Notes under the pieces: generated by a model
The model's input: the letters and a program-made list of their open reading frames with translations, nothing else
Told to the model about the DNA's origin: nothing
Databases searched by the model: none
Made by a program: the position numbers and the translations under genes
Source: Membranipora membranacea
Lineage: Eukaryota; Bryozoa; Gymnolaemata; Cheilostomatida; Membraniporidae
Direction: 5' to 3'
Assembly (NCBI GenBank): GCA_914767715.1
Contig: OU612069.1
Span: forward strand, 25,913,387-25,977,386
DNA: 64,000 bases
In this document: positions 1-11,790 of the stretch, in pieces
Position numbering within the stretch: position 1 is the stretch's first letter
How the letters are laid out: each line of letters opens with the position of its first letter

Positions 1-739
1 AACCAATATCCTTGTATTTTGTAAACAGGTTCTTGTCAGTCCATTATATGATTGGTGATAAAACACCACACGCCAATTTTCTTCTTACAAAACTGAGCAA
101 AGTACTTAAAATGGTCATAAATTTTCAATTTAAAAAGTGATACCCAGCTTGGAAAAAGTGAGGGTTTGATGCTATCGAAGGACAAATACAGGTTCTCCCT
201 AGCGAACCTTTGTGCCAGTCTATACAATGACTTGCGTGCAAACATTAAGCTGTGCCACAATCTCAAATCTTATTTGCAATAGCAACGATACTGGAGAATA
301 TTGAAGCGAGTGTATACCTTGTTGAATTTCGTATTGTATAAACTCCTGAAACAGTACATGTTACAATAAATTTTACCTAGGAGGTAGAAAAAATTCTACT
401 TGTTGTGGAGTTTGTATTTCCTATATTCTATATTTTTACATTATATGTATGGGGACATAATTCCTATTTTGACCTATTTGTTTAATCTAAACAATGAACG
501 GTATGATAATGAAACAATTCACATGCCAAACATTCTGATATTGAGAGAATTCTTGGTTGAAATTGCATTGTGGGGATTCTTGTTGACATGCCATTTCATT
601 AACCAAATACTTGCAAAAGTCTGCTCATGTTAGACCAGTAGAAATTAAAATACTTCAATTGAATAATGTCAATATTTTTAAGAGGTTAGTATGATATTGG
701 GTGGTCTAAGACCACTGTGTTGCGGCAGCATATCCGAAT

Positions 740-939
740 TTTTTTCTCCTATCACATTCACTTCACTTTTTGCGCATAAGATAAATAATTTTTTGATACC
801 TCGAGTTATATATAGAGGATTTAAAAACACAACCAAGTTCAATTTTCGTGATAAACATTTACCTTCATATCATACAACATATAAATGTTTCTTCAATTAC
901 TCTGACCCTCATTTCTTTACCATAGTTGAAGAGTTTTGA
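740..939 (+). pseudogene. Non-LTR retrotransposon RT C-terminal fragment
   Basis: The plus-strand reading contains FTSLFAHKINNFLIP followed by a basic/aromatic tail ending in a stop. It closely matches FTSFFGHKINNFLTP in the minus-strand reverse transcriptase remnant at 25.4-25.8 kb, so both derive from one CR1/Jockey-like family in this genome. Only the last ~65 residues remain; upstream RT motifs are absent, as expected for a 5'-truncated or eroded insertion. The family placement is inferred from the longer copy. Confidence 0.55.
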
Positions 940-950
940 GGATTCAATAT

Positions 951-2184
951 CATGTTTAGAAAGTTGGAGTATCATCATTCAGCAGACCCCTCCCAAGTAT
1001 TGTTCTAAGATTGGGTGGATACATTTGCATCTTTCTTCTCCATGTTCAAGTGTCAAGGGAAATTGAGGGGATTTCATCTAGTTCATTCGCTTCATTGGCT
1101 GGTGTTTTGATCGGCTATACAAAATAATGGAAACAAATAGGTGCAGCTTTAAATGCCACCAGACTGCAGAGATGTGTGAATAACAGAGAGGTTGTGTTGA
1201 CATGATTGACTAGGTGTGATTTTGGTTGTTTGGCAATGTTATTTGGATTTTCTGCTGCAAACAAAGGTTTTTGGTCATCATCGGAAAAATGCCATTCTCT
1301 GCTCATATAAGCATCCATCTTTTGCTCTTATAGTGGAAACAGTCGTTGGAGGAGGTAGGTGATTTGGTGGTTTGAACTGCAGTATTATCATATCGACTTC
1401 AATCAAGAAACAAGCTCTAGCTTTTTTAGGACACTGTGGTAATAGACGGACTATGAAAGTCTAAGAAACTATCGAGAGACTAGACTCCAACCTATTGATT
1501 GTTTATTGGGTTCTACAAATACATGATAATAAACGGGCTTCAAAACCACAACATACAGATGAAAAAATTGGATATGCTTGCGAGCTGAACAAACGTGTAA
1601 ACAAGGTCGCAGTGAGGTGAAGACCAAGGAAAATTCATCATTCAATAACATTGGAGGTTAATACTCAGCCTTGTGATCTGTTTGTGTCCTTGCCGTTTTT
1701 GGCAAAAACACAAAATCATGTCAAGGGTGTACAAACATGTTTTTGCCAATGCGAGGTCACTATAGGCATGGCATAAGGTGCTTTAACTGGAATCGTCTAG
1801 TTGAATACTGTACAGTTTATATTTACACTGGTGAGACCTCTTGGTATTTTTCTCCGCAAACACTCATCTGGGTCTTGGGGTCATGAGCTCATGATCTTTT
1901 TTTTGCACTCATCTAGAAGCAGAAACAACCAAGGCTATGTTTCTACATTGCATTCATTACTTTCTAAATTGTTGATATTAAATTGACAAGTAACAAATTC
2001 GCTCCCGCCTTCCTCCCTCCTAGAACAGCACAGTGTGCTCTCCTGAAAGCAAGGATATCTGTACGTTGTGCTGCTGGTAAATTATAGTGTGAAAGTCGTT
2101 GTGGCAATCATAATCACCCAACGCAAACAAATTTTCATGGCATTGTGAGAGAACTTTTTTCTGATGAAAACTAATAGAGTATAC
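951..2184. other. No supported gene
   Basis: Short open frames occur on both strands, for example a 67-codon minus-strand frame at 1115-1318 beginning MDAYMSREWHF. None has paired splice signals, a recognisable domain or a related copy in the window. I see no repeat boundaries here. Confidence 0.5.
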
Positions 2185-2352
2185 CTGTAATTGGCATAGG
2201 CTGTTGCTGTTTGCTTTCCATAACTTTTTCTCGGCTGAGACTGAGATGCTTCTTAGATAATCTCCCAACTTCAGCATCAAGTCTTGAACTTTTCTCACCC
2301 CTGTCTCTACTGCTTTGTCACTGACATACTGCTCGGCCGATGAGAAAGCCAA
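2185..2352 (-). pseudogene. Decayed paralogue of exon 1 of the secreted cysteine-rich gene at 6310
   Basis: The minus-strand translation AFSSAEQYVSDKAVETGVRK continues through a stretch ending SVSAEKK. It aligns without gaps to residues 17-59 of the 6310-7537 gene (SYSSAVHYVTDKEIEAGVRK ... SVLAEKK). The paralogue has a TGA four codons upstream of the aligned block, inside the expected signal peptide. It also lacks the GT donor directly after the KK codons; the next usable GT (GTATAC) lies 39 bases further on. No later exons of the gene are visible nearby on this strand. The parsimonious reading is an inverted, decaying duplicate. A working gene with a different first exon is not excluded. Confidence 0.6.
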
Positions 2353-2492
2353 GACTCAAAACATTACAAGCAAAATTGGATGAAGATGAGATGTTGAGTT
2401 ATTCATCATCAATCATCATCAAAGAACTCTCTAAAACTTTGCAAATTGACATTTTCTGTTTTATTTGTATACCCAATTCATATCACGTGCAG

Positions 2493-2603
2493 GAAATTGA
2501 TGTTAGAACTTGTTTAGGTCTGATAAAAAAACCAGCAAGACTAAAGATAGTTGAAAACAATCAACAACAACTAGTCATGTTCAATGACATACCAAGTGTG
2601 AAG
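2493..2603 (+). CDS. Isolated candidate coding exon, unknown protein
   Basis: A 111-base open segment (37 codons, starting EIDVRTCLGLIKKP) is bounded by GTGCAG at the 5' side and AAG|GTAAGT, a near-consensus donor, at the 3' side. The composition is protein-like (charged, with NNQQQ and VMFNDIPSVK). I do not recognise the family. No partner exons could be joined: a hAT-like element begins 71 bases downstream in the presumed intron, and the decayed antisense exon lies just upstream. It may be a remnant of a larger gene broken by these rearrangements. Confidence 0.3.
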
Positions 2604-2674
2604 GTAAGTATTGAAGGCCATTATAGCCTCGCCGTCCTTGCAGAGCTTTTGTGTAAGCCAAATTGGGTGTAGGT

Positions 2675-3572
2675 CATGGGTGGGCAACCTCTTCTTGAAA
2701 AAGGCCACGTTTTACACAGGCTCAACTCGAAAGGCCGCAACAAATCCTTCAGGGATGAAATTGGAACTGGAGTAACAATTTTGGTGCTCCCTATTTCGTA
2801 AAAACTAAAGCAGGTTTGTGTTAAGACAGCTGTATGTTGCAAGAACCATAAACTCAGCAAAAATATTGGTTTATCTAATCTTCTGAAGCTTTGTGACGTC
2901 ACTTTACCTCATGATTTGATTTTTTATGTGTCTGTATCCCTGCGTATCATGTGTATGACAAAGGGCAGGGTGGGTGTAGGAGGGGGGCTGTAGCGGTTTA
3001 AGAGTCAAAAAACACATAACGAAAGAGTTGTGATGGCAAAGAAAGTATTTTCACGCTCTGTCATAATCTTCATCTTGCAGTGCCCACCCTCCTGGGATTT
3101 TTTTTGCAAATGGTTAGGAAATGTAAGGCAAGATGGGACATTCCAGCTATAATGCAGGAGCACTTGTAACAAAGAGGTTTTTTGATACATAGTTTCGTGA
3201 TGACGGTTATGCAAAAAATACTATTAACTATTTTGTTAGAGAACTTTGTAATTTTAACATCCTAAGGTCACTGTTTTGTATTATTTTGAAAGAAAAACAA
3301 CTTGAGAAAGTCGTTGGCACAAGTACCACAGTTCTGACGATTTTGTGTAGAATGGATGGGGAAGCTTTGCTACATGCATAATACAGAATGGCCACTATTT
3401 TGAAATATATTATTGTACTTACAGAGCGCTATGCATACTTGGTTCTCAACATAACGAAAGAGGAAACAAAATTGATGTGTAATAATTTTTTTAGGAACAA
3501 GGCCACAATTAGGTTGCAAAAGATTACCCATTAGGCCGCACTGGCAAAAAGACCGCAGGTTGCCCACAGCTG
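2675..3572. mobile_element. hAT-like non-autonomous DNA transposon with TSD
   Basis: The left end reads CATGGGTGGGCAACCT and the right end is the inverse of CAGCTGTGGGCAACCT. The shared core GTGGGCAACCT is typical of hAT terminal inverted repeats. The element is flanked by 8-bp direct repeats GTGTAGGT (2667-2674) and GTGTAGAT (3573-3580), seven of eight identical, which is the hAT target-duplication length. Repeated AAGGCCGC/AGGCCGC motifs lie subterminally at both ends. The 898-bp interior holds no transposase-like frame, so it is non-autonomous. Confidence 0.8.
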
Positions 3573-5256
3573 GTGTAGATCAATAAAAGCGATCAAAAGT
3601 TGCGGAAAAAGTCCTAATGGATTAATAGCGTTTTGTATTTTGAATATATCATATCATTAGATTTAAATTGGATGATCATTCAGTGAAAGATTGCATGATG
3701 AAAAGCCATTTCAATCTTTTGACCTGAAGCGTTACTCTGCTTAGAGGCAGGCAGCAATTTCTTCTGAGTTTAGCTAGTGTCAAGCAAAAAGCCGAGATTG
3801 CTTAGCATATTCTTAACTACCCATTTATGCATCGCAACAAAACTTTGCAGTCCCTTTGAACTGAAGTCGTTATGGCCATAGAGTCAGCAACCACTTTGAG
3901 TTTTTCATGGCAGTCAGCAACCACTTTGAGTTTTTCATGGCATTGTGCAAAATTGATGCTAGTGTATCCTTTTGTATCAACTTATGCTTTGCAACAAATC
4001 ATTGTACCTCATGTGTTTAGTTTGTGAACAAGTTAAGTGAAAGTTTTGAAACATATAAGGCACACGAACTACCTTGTAGGAATTGCAATAAAGACCTTAC
4101 ATTGTGTTGCGAAAGGTAGTTTCAGGGTCACACCCCGATAACAAGGCCAGTTATCAATCCAACAACAATAGACCAATGCCAACCTGCAACCTCCACCTTT
4201 GTCAAAGCAGCAAAACAATTTATCAAGGATGTCTTGTTATAATCTTAGGCACTATAATAGATAGCTTACTCTCCCTGAAAATAACTCTCTGGTGTGGGAT
4301 TGACATAAATTGAACATATATATATATATGAATTGGAAGTATTTGATCATGAATATCAGGATTTATTATGTGTCACAGTCAATAAAGATAGATGTTCACA
4401 ATGGATTTACCACACTTTGTAGATAAACCATTGGTCTTAAAGATTTCTAGCAAAAAGTGCTAGTTGCTAGTGGCTTTTGAGTGTCCTATATTAAAGCAAG
4501 TTAAAATGGACATTGTTAGATGATTTGCAAGATTATTATCTTCTGAGAGAATAAAGCAACTGTTCTCGTTTTCCAGGCATGGTCCCAAGCACCTCATTGT
4601 TATAGTGCTGAAAAAACGAGATGAGTGTTCACTAATATTATGACAAATTCTCAAGGAATTAAATAGATGTCCCTAGATAATATATTTGGGAATCGTCTCA
4701 ACAGAGGGTTCGGTTTGAAATTTTGATATTTCATTGATGGTTTACATGTAAATGAATAATACATTCCGGACATCTACTGACAAATATTATTGTGTCGATA
4801 TGATCTCTTTTCATGCAAGCTAAGTTTTGCGAATTCTGATGTATAGTGGTCTGGGCCTGCTTTCTCGGGCTGCATGCTTAACAGCACACGTTTGGAGCAA
4901 GGTGATTTATTTGATTGTATGGGTGTTTCTGTAGCTCTTTGCAATCAAATGATTCTTCAAACTTAAAATTTAATTTCTCTTGTTGATATTTAGTTACCAA
5001 GCCGATATTTCATTAGAGCCATAAGTCTCCTATGTCTTGTCATAAATGCCACCGTGAAAACTACAATGTTTGAACAAAAAGCTGGTAAAGCTGTGTTTGC
5101 AAAATTATATAAAATTAGCAGGTATAACATTGAATACGGTCGAGACGTTTGGATTATTTCACATTAAAGAAATTTACAGTTCAAAGACACCAAAATTGTA
5201 GAGTTATTAACTACCTAATTGAATCTAAAAACGGCTGTGCTATATGGTGGACCTAA
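3573..5256. other. Non-coding, no supported gene
   Basis: AT-rich sequence with a short tandem duplication (annotated separately) and an (AT)n tract near 4316-4330. The longest frames (about 64-69 codons) lack splice context or recognisable content. Confidence 0.5.
3882..3940. repeat. Two-copy tandem repeat, 30-bp unit
   Basis: The unit containing AGTCAGCAACCACTTTGAG and TTTTTCATGG occurs twice head to tail, the copies being identical except for the base at the junction. It is probably a recent local duplication. Confidence 0.85.
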
Positions 5257-5323
5257 GACATTCGAACCTGCAACTCGCAAAATTGAGAAGCTCGAATCCT
5301 AACCACTACGCCATCCTGCCGGC
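5257..5323 (-). mobile_element. tRNA-derived SINE head (antisense)
   Basis: On the minus strand the sequence has a pol III A-box region (TGGCGTAGTGGTTAGGATTC, similar to tRNA-Glu D arms) and a B box (GGTTCGAAT) at tRNA spacing. Acceptor pairing is poor and the anticodon arm does not fold cleanly, so this is a tRNA-derived repeat rather than a working tRNA. The body beyond the head is not clearly delimited. Confidence 0.5.
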
Positions 5324-6249
5324 AAATTTCAGACTTCCGATGACAAAGAGCATTGTCATGAACTGTATAACTTTCTATTCACTGTCAAGATAGTGATGCT
5401 AATGTAGTAATAACTATTTCTGTTTCTGAAATGGATGTAAGCAAAGCTAAACGTGTTATGGAAATTCGTTCTGATAATGTGAGTAGGCTTCAGTATTATA
5501 GGTGATAAAACAGCTTAAGTGCCAAACATCAAGGTTGTTTACACCGATACATCCTATTTCTTTCGTCTATGAAACCTTGGAGCTAAATAACTAATCAGTG
5601 TAGAAGGACAGAAAAATAACACAAACAGGGATTTTTTTATATTATATACCAAGAGTGCAAACCACTGATTAATACTTATGGATTAGGGGAACATACCTGA
5701 CCCTGAACAAGCAGGGCAGTAGCGTATGGCGGAACGGGGGGCCTCCCTCAAAAAAATTTCCGATAACAGAAGCAGTATTAAGGCAATTATAGCCTTTTTT
5801 TGAGGAAAAAATTTACAACAAGTTGGCCACAGGGATGTTAATGTAGTAGGGAGAGACATCATCTTCTCCCTACTGCTATTGATACTAAGAATCGGATAAA
5901 AACTGATGAATATATAATGGAGTGTGGAAAGAGGATGAACAGAAAAATATATGACAAATGTCAAATCAAAATAGTGAAAACAAGGGAGTCGAAGGAAGTA
6001 CCAGATATTTGAATTACCTGCTTACAGAGAAGAGAATACAATAAACGGCCAAGAAATATTAGATTTGATAATGTGAGAAATATATGAATTTGCAAAAAAA
6101 AATGTTCATAGTGCAAATCGACCAGAGTCAATAACAATAAAACTAAGGTCCAAGGGCACCCATAATGCAACCTTCAAATTTAACCTTCAAAAACATCATC
6201 TCTAGGTCAGAAAAACATAAACAAGGTCAAACATAGATACATAATTTGA
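5324..6249. other. Intergenic upstream of the secreted cysteine-rich gene
   Basis: No gene supported. Around 5716-5745 is a GTAGCGTATGGCGGAACGGGGGG stretch resembling the G-rich terminal segments of degenerate DNA-transposon repeats; it could not be delimited. The 93-codon minus frame over 5683-5964 reads through this repeat and is not considered a gene. Confidence 0.4.
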
Positions 6250-6256
6250 TATAAAA
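6250..6256 (+). promoter_or_regulatory. Candidate TATA box
   Basis: TATAAAA lies about 60 bases upstream of the start codon at 6310, leaving room for a roughly 30-base 5' UTR. It is the only good TATA match just upstream of this gene. Confidence 0.45.
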
Positions 6257-6309
6257 ATGCCCATGATGTCAATTTTTTACTCAGAGTTAGAGAGCATCCC
6301 ACAACAAAG

Positions 6310-7537
6310 ATGCCTTCATCTCACCTACATCTTATTGTGCTAATTATAGCGGGAGCATTGTCTTACTCTAGTGCTGTGCACTATGTAACAGATAAAGAAA
6401 TAGAGGCAGGAGTGAGAAAAGGACAAGATTTGATGATGAAGTTTGCTAAATACATGGCAAGCACATCAGTGTTGGCCGAGAAAAAGGTATTGAAACAATA
6501 TTGTTGTGTTGAAATAGACTCATACCACTCCTAGACTTAAGTTAAAAGTATGGTCATCGTACCTACATAATTTTGCATTTTACCACATATTTGATTCTAT
6601 TAATCCAATTTTTAATATCATGAATGTAAATAATGAATAGTTTTGTTTATGATAACATTTAACAATAGAAACCAACATGATTAAATGATGATTATATATT
6701 ATTGTTTTTTAATTGCAGTCTGCATTCAAACAAGCCATGGATGTTGAGGTCGATAGAGCTGAAGAAGGAAAGTCATGCTGTTTACAGCACAAATCAAGTC
6801 GGGCTGTTTATACATCTTCTCAATGTGGTATTAGATCTACTCGTTACGAATATCAGACAGCATGTGGACTGTTTTGGTGGGACCGATGCACCAAACACAG
6901 AACCAAATATAAGTAAGACTACAATGTACTGCTTATGATATTCTCAGTGTGTACAGCTGCATTGCATCACAATATAACCTTGCTTTAAACACAGTTGTAC
7001 CGTTGATGCATTATTAAAATGGTAAAACGTGTCCTATAACCAGAATGACTCATTTCCATTTCAAGACCTCAGCAGGAAAATTGAATTAGAAATATTTGAA
7101 TAACTTTACATTATGGCCTATGAAAAGTGGTGTATATATCATTAATTGCAAGTGAAACCAGGCTCAATCCAAAATTATTTGCTCTTCTTAGGACAAAATA
7201 CTGTGCGACTTTCGTCCCAGGATCATTGGGTGTTAAGAAACCCAAAACACACAGGACCATTACCGAGTGCCCTGAAGATGACAAGGCATGCTGCCCTGGT
7301 ACAGTTTGGTATGCAGAGAAGGGTAAATGTTTAGGTAAGCGTAATTCACATGTCACATTAGCTGGAATTATCATAATTGTCATTTTTAATTTGTATTAAA
7401 CAATGTAAAGTGAGGTTGTGTGTACATGTGAACTCAGCGTACCTGTCACATATTGGGACAACAATAGTTTTTTTCACTTTACTCATTTTTCAGATGCGAA
7501 GCAGCTCTGCAGGAAGTGTGAAAACTGCTGCAAGTAA
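6310..7537 (+). CDS. Secreted cysteine-rich protein with an EMI-like module (4 exons, 185 aa)
   Basis: Exons 6310-6486, 6719-6912, 7192-7334 and 7494-7537 join in phase with GT/AG ends (GTATTG, GTAAGA, GTAAGC donors). The protein starts with a clear signal peptide (HLHLIVLIIAGALSYSSA), then a charged helical stretch of about 40 residues. The rest holds 14 cysteines (79, 80, 95, 108, 116, 128, 150, 157, 158, 170, 177, 180, 183, 184) and ends CRKCENCCK. The segment ACGLFWWDRCTKHRTKYKTK followed later by ACCPGT recalls the EMI domain (CG..W.RC, then RxxY repeats, then CCPG) of extracellular adhesion proteins. The match is by eye and incomplete. No membrane segment or GPI signal is seen, so extracellular secretion is inferred. 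A decayed first-exon copy lies near 2.2 kb on the other strand. Confidence 0.8.
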
Positions 7538-7732
7538 GATGGACTAAACTGATTCATCTTGTAAAAGAAATAACAAGGCCTGGCTGGCTCGGATATGAAA
7601 TGCATAATTATTTATCATACTTTTACACTGTACTGCTCTTCTTTAAAATTCAATGCTATAAACTATCATATTATATATTTACCCAATCAAAAACGAAAAA
7701 AATAACTATAACAAGAAACTTACATAATGACA

Positions 7733-7738
7733 AATAAA
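7733..7738 (+). terminator. Polyadenylation signal AATAAA
   Basis: AATAAA lies about 195 bases after the TAA of the secreted cysteine-rich gene. It is the first canonical signal downstream and sets a plausible short 3' UTR. Confidence 0.5.
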
Positions 7739-8426
7739 GATATTTTATCAAAATGTACTTCTTTTTATCGTCATTGCCATCGAAACTGAACAGACACTGT
7801 AAACGGCAACAATAAACCCATTAATTATGACATCATATATGCCACATTTAGAATTTGGTGACTATTCTACAAGATCTGGATGTTCAGTCATCAGACCATG
7901 GTTTTTTATATACAAAAAGAGGTGAAAATTTGAGAAAAATAATTTAAGGAGTTGAAAAAAACACCTTTTGCATTCTCCCTAACAATCTGTCTCAATCGGG
8001 CTAGAACAATCAGAAACTACTGATTGTGATTGAATGCAGGGAAAAATTAGCATATTGCGTCTATTAGCCTAATAGTCTTAAAGTATAAAAAGCAAACAAA
8101 AAGTTAAGTGGCTTTATGTGATGTACCTTTTACAAGAATGCAGTATTATGTAGTTTTGTACAGGCAACTTGTACGTTTGATCGGACATTAGTCTTAAAGT
8201 GGAGATCGCGCTGATACTTGCCATGGTTGTATTACGCATTTCCAAGGGATTTGTCAAAGACAATTCATTGAGCTATAGAGCTCGTGAAGAGCTTTGTGAA
8301 GTATCCAAGAAATGTGCAAAAGTATTACTTCAAATCATTCAATTGAGTTAAAGGCTTGCTTAACCATCAGCAGCCAGACAAATTTTGAAGAAGCCCCCTC
8401 CTGAAAAGAAAACCAACACAGTAAAA
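7739..8426. other. Intergenic, no supported gene
   Basis: AT-rich, without paired splice signals or repeats that I can delimit. Confidence 0.5.
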
Positions 8427-9314
8427 CCAATGAACTCCCTCTTCCTCAGGAATAACAACAGGACGATATTGACCAATCAGCAAACAGTATCACTTGAGCT
8501 ATGTCTGGGACATTTGTTGAAATCAAAATGGCCGCCAAGTGATGAAATCAATATTACATCTATGAAATAAAATGGCTAATAAGCCCATATTCCTTACAAA
8601 AGAGTTCATGACTATTAGTTATATCTCAAGAAAACATCTTACCCTACCATTCTACAGCTGCATCACTTGCCCGATATACCTGATAGTAGTGTTATTGATT
8701 ATGTGAACATCAACACACATGTGTATTTTGTTGCTTATTTCTTTCTCGGCTCAGAAAATATAGTTAGGGTGGTCTCTTGGGCCCCAAACTATGCTCATTG
8801 GATAGAGCACATGTTGTAGGTAATCAACTATGTTTAACTTTTCCAAAACATTGTCCATGTGAGGGTATAGTAAGCCACAAAAGCAAAAATGTGTCTTCAA
8901 AATACTTCACAAATGATACAATTTCACAACAAATATCTTCAGTCATAGTGCACTTAGAGACATGTGGTTTTTTTTATCAGGTAAACACCCATTTAATTGA
9001 GATCGGCTATGAATCAAATACAGCTTACTACCCCTCAATAATCCTAGAAACATGATCTGCTCTGCTCTGAATTGGTGGCAGTGAACCTTCTCAGCCAATG
9101 AAAGCCCTGATATTATTTGATGCAGTGAGTCTATTGTTTATTTTCTATTGTTTAGTGGCATACACAATGGAATGCCGAATATTCCTATATAGACCTAATC
9201 TATGAGGCCTATATTATAAGGGACACTAAATAGGCCAATTGTCTAGGACATCACACTAGGCCACACCCACAATTCCTATGTGTTGTTATTCCTGAGGAAG
9301 AGGGAGTTCATTGG
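8427..9314. mobile_element. DNA transposon-like element with 33-bp perfect TIRs and TAAAA duplication
   Basis: The first 33 bases (starting CCAATGAACTCCCTC) recur as an exact inverse complement in the last 33 bases (ending GAGGGAGTTCATTGG). The element is flanked on both sides by TAAAA (8422-8426 and 9315-9319). The 888-bp interior has only short frames, so it is non-autonomous. Superfamily is unassigned: the TIR sequence does not match one I know. The perfect TIR identity suggests recent mobility. Confidence 0.75.
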
Positions 9315-9319
9315 TAAAA

Positions 9320-11589
9320 CTACCACATACATAAAAGGATGTGCTGGCAAGAATGATGGAGCTTAACTCTTTTCATATCTAACAATAAACTACAACTTTG
9401 ACTAATTGTTGATAAACGCTCCAAGGTCCTTTTGGTTCAAATTACAACTGGCCATTGGCTCAGCACAACATCTGGTTGTAATGCCACGGTCGAAATGACA
9501 TTAGTACAAATGCCACTGCCCTAATGCTAGGGTTGTAATGAAAAATGTTAAGGCACCACTGTACACCATATCACTGCCAAAATACCAGTTGTTAATGTAT
9601 AGGCCATTTATTTCAAAATACCAATGGCATTATGGTGGTGGTATTAGGGCAGTGGCATTACGCTCCCTGGAATTTTTCCCAAATGGCATTTTGACCATAA
9701 CCTTTAGTCACGGGATCAAGAAAAAACTGAGGATTGTGAGTGTGTTTGGAAAAAGTTGAATGAGCTTTTTCCAGTGGTTGCAATCAATATTGTTTCCGCT
9801 ATACCAGAGTGTCTCCATGCACCAAGGAACAACAACCTGAAATTTGAAGACAGACAATACTGACAAATATAGTTACTGTCACAATAATTAGTGTCAACAA
9901 TATTTATTTCCGAGTTCTGTTGGTTAATACCTCCCCAAATCGAAATATAATGATGAGGTTGATAGTGATTTCATGGCTTCCAGTGAAGGATCCATTCTTT
10001 GTCCAAATAAAGCTGTAGCTACCTGACGGAACCAGTGAGAAGAGCTTGAAAGGCAGTGCAACAGTTGAAACATGTTGAATATGATTCCGCGAAATTTTCT
10101 AGTGCTAGAAGTATGTAATGAGTTGGTGTCATGCTGCTGGGGACAGCCATGAGCATTGTGTACTATAGAAGAGACAGTATTTGACTCATGCTTTTAGCCG
10201 ACAGCCGATGTGTTGTGTAGTGATGTGCCCACCACTGTATTTGGATCCTTGTTGATAGAGTAGTAACAAAACTCTAGCATGTCATTGTCTTGCCACAATT
10301 GGCCTCAAATCAGTTTGCAGCCATCTGACAAAATATCGTTCTACGCAAAGAGCTAAATCATGTTTGAGGTCTTCATTTTAATACTTTGTGATTTAATACA
10401 GATAAATCAAAAGAACTCACTGAGCGTACATATTAGTGATGCTCATAAAAACCAATGTAATAAGTTTTAGTGGCTTAGAAACCGTATTCAACTTTCAACC
10501 TTGTTCTTTTACAATGAAACAAAATAGCAATGAGAGTGATGTCGGAAACATGCATATGATGAGCAGTCTAATTATTTTGTGATCCTAAAGAGTTGAAGGA
10601 CTGTTTTGTGAGGATTTTGCTGATGTAAGACAGATGTTCTTGAAATCTGTGATACAACTTAACTTAGACTGCAAATATCAAGGTGCCAGGTCAGCATGAC
10701 ATCTCAAACAGCGGAGACATTCATCGCTCATTTGGATGCACGATATCGGATATTATGTTAAATAGTGATAATTATACTCAGCTGCATCACAACTCCTCTG
10801 GTGTCTGTGTTTCTCTGCAGAGTAGACATCGAAAGTAAGTTCAACCTACGAGAAATAGTACAGGCTTCAGGAATATCTCTGTTTCACTCTATAAAGCTTA
10901 ATCTTTGATATGGCGTGTCAACGTTATCCTTGCAATCAAAGGTTGATATACTGTGCTTAAGAAAATGAAAAAATTGCAATTTGTGTGCTGCTGAAAGTTT
11001 ATCAATTAAGAATATGCCGTCACACTGGAAGAGGTTTTTCTTTCTCATTTGACAGGTGGAGCTTCAAAGGTGCTACTCATATTTTTGGTTGTTTTTGATA
11101 TGGGTTACCTGATTCGTGCAATGTTTACCAACGTTTTACTTCATAGTGAACAACTTCATATCAATGTAAGGATCTGACTTTGAAACTGTTTGATGCAACT
11201 TGGCACAACACGGTAAAGTATTGACACATGTTTTATGAGCTTATTCGAAATTGATGATACCATTTTCAAATGCACATTACACCATCAAGACTAACTGAAT
11301 GGTGTTGAAAAGGTTGAAAATTGTAGCATATATATTCTGAATTTGAATTTTTAGACACTTTACTTCCTTACTTGGAGGAGGGCTATTGCGGTCTGTTTAG
11401 CTTTGCCTTTATTAGTAGCTGTGTTATTGTCTTTGGCAGCAACAATGAAAAGAGCATCTGCACTACTGCAGCATCAAAAAAACTACAGGCAGCCTTTGTT
11501 TACACTAATGCATTGCTACTATGTTTCAGCCATTAGCATAACGTTTTTTTTTCCGTACACTAGGTCTTATTTGACCGCCCTATTTGACA
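9320..11589. other. Intergenic, no supported gene
   Basis: Contains a spaced inverted repeat: ATGCCACTGCCCTAAT near 9508 and its inverse complement near 9644, about 135 bp apart. The 73-codon plus frame at 9538-9759 spans this repeat and is probably spurious. No exon with two good splice ends was found. Confidence 0.45.
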
Positions 11590-11790
11590 GGCCCCCTGAA
11601 GCGCAGGTGGCTTGTGTGGGGTAGTACCCTATACCCTTGCCCGCCGTTGCTGGCTACTCTTTTTACGAAGAGGCAGAGGGGATCTTTATCCTTTGTGCAA
11701 GCACACAGTAGACCTCCTGTTTTTTATGGTCCTGATACAAACAGACCTGGCCAGGATGAATGGCTAATCCTTAACGCAGCTGTAATCGTG
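11590..11790 (-). mobile_element. SINE family 2, truncated body copy
   Basis: Shares ordered blocks with the 63.0-63.3 kb SINE: CCTATACCC, GAAGAGGCAGAGGG, a CACAGT..ACCTC block, and AGGATGAATGG. The tRNA-like head is missing here. Orientation is set by the intact copy, whose head lies to the right. The two plus-strand frames across this piece are not genes. Confidence 0.6.

Noticed and set aside
9538-9759. 73-codon plus frame
   Set aside because: It covers the inverted repeat of ATGCCACTGCCCTAAT and its spacer; composition is not protein-like.
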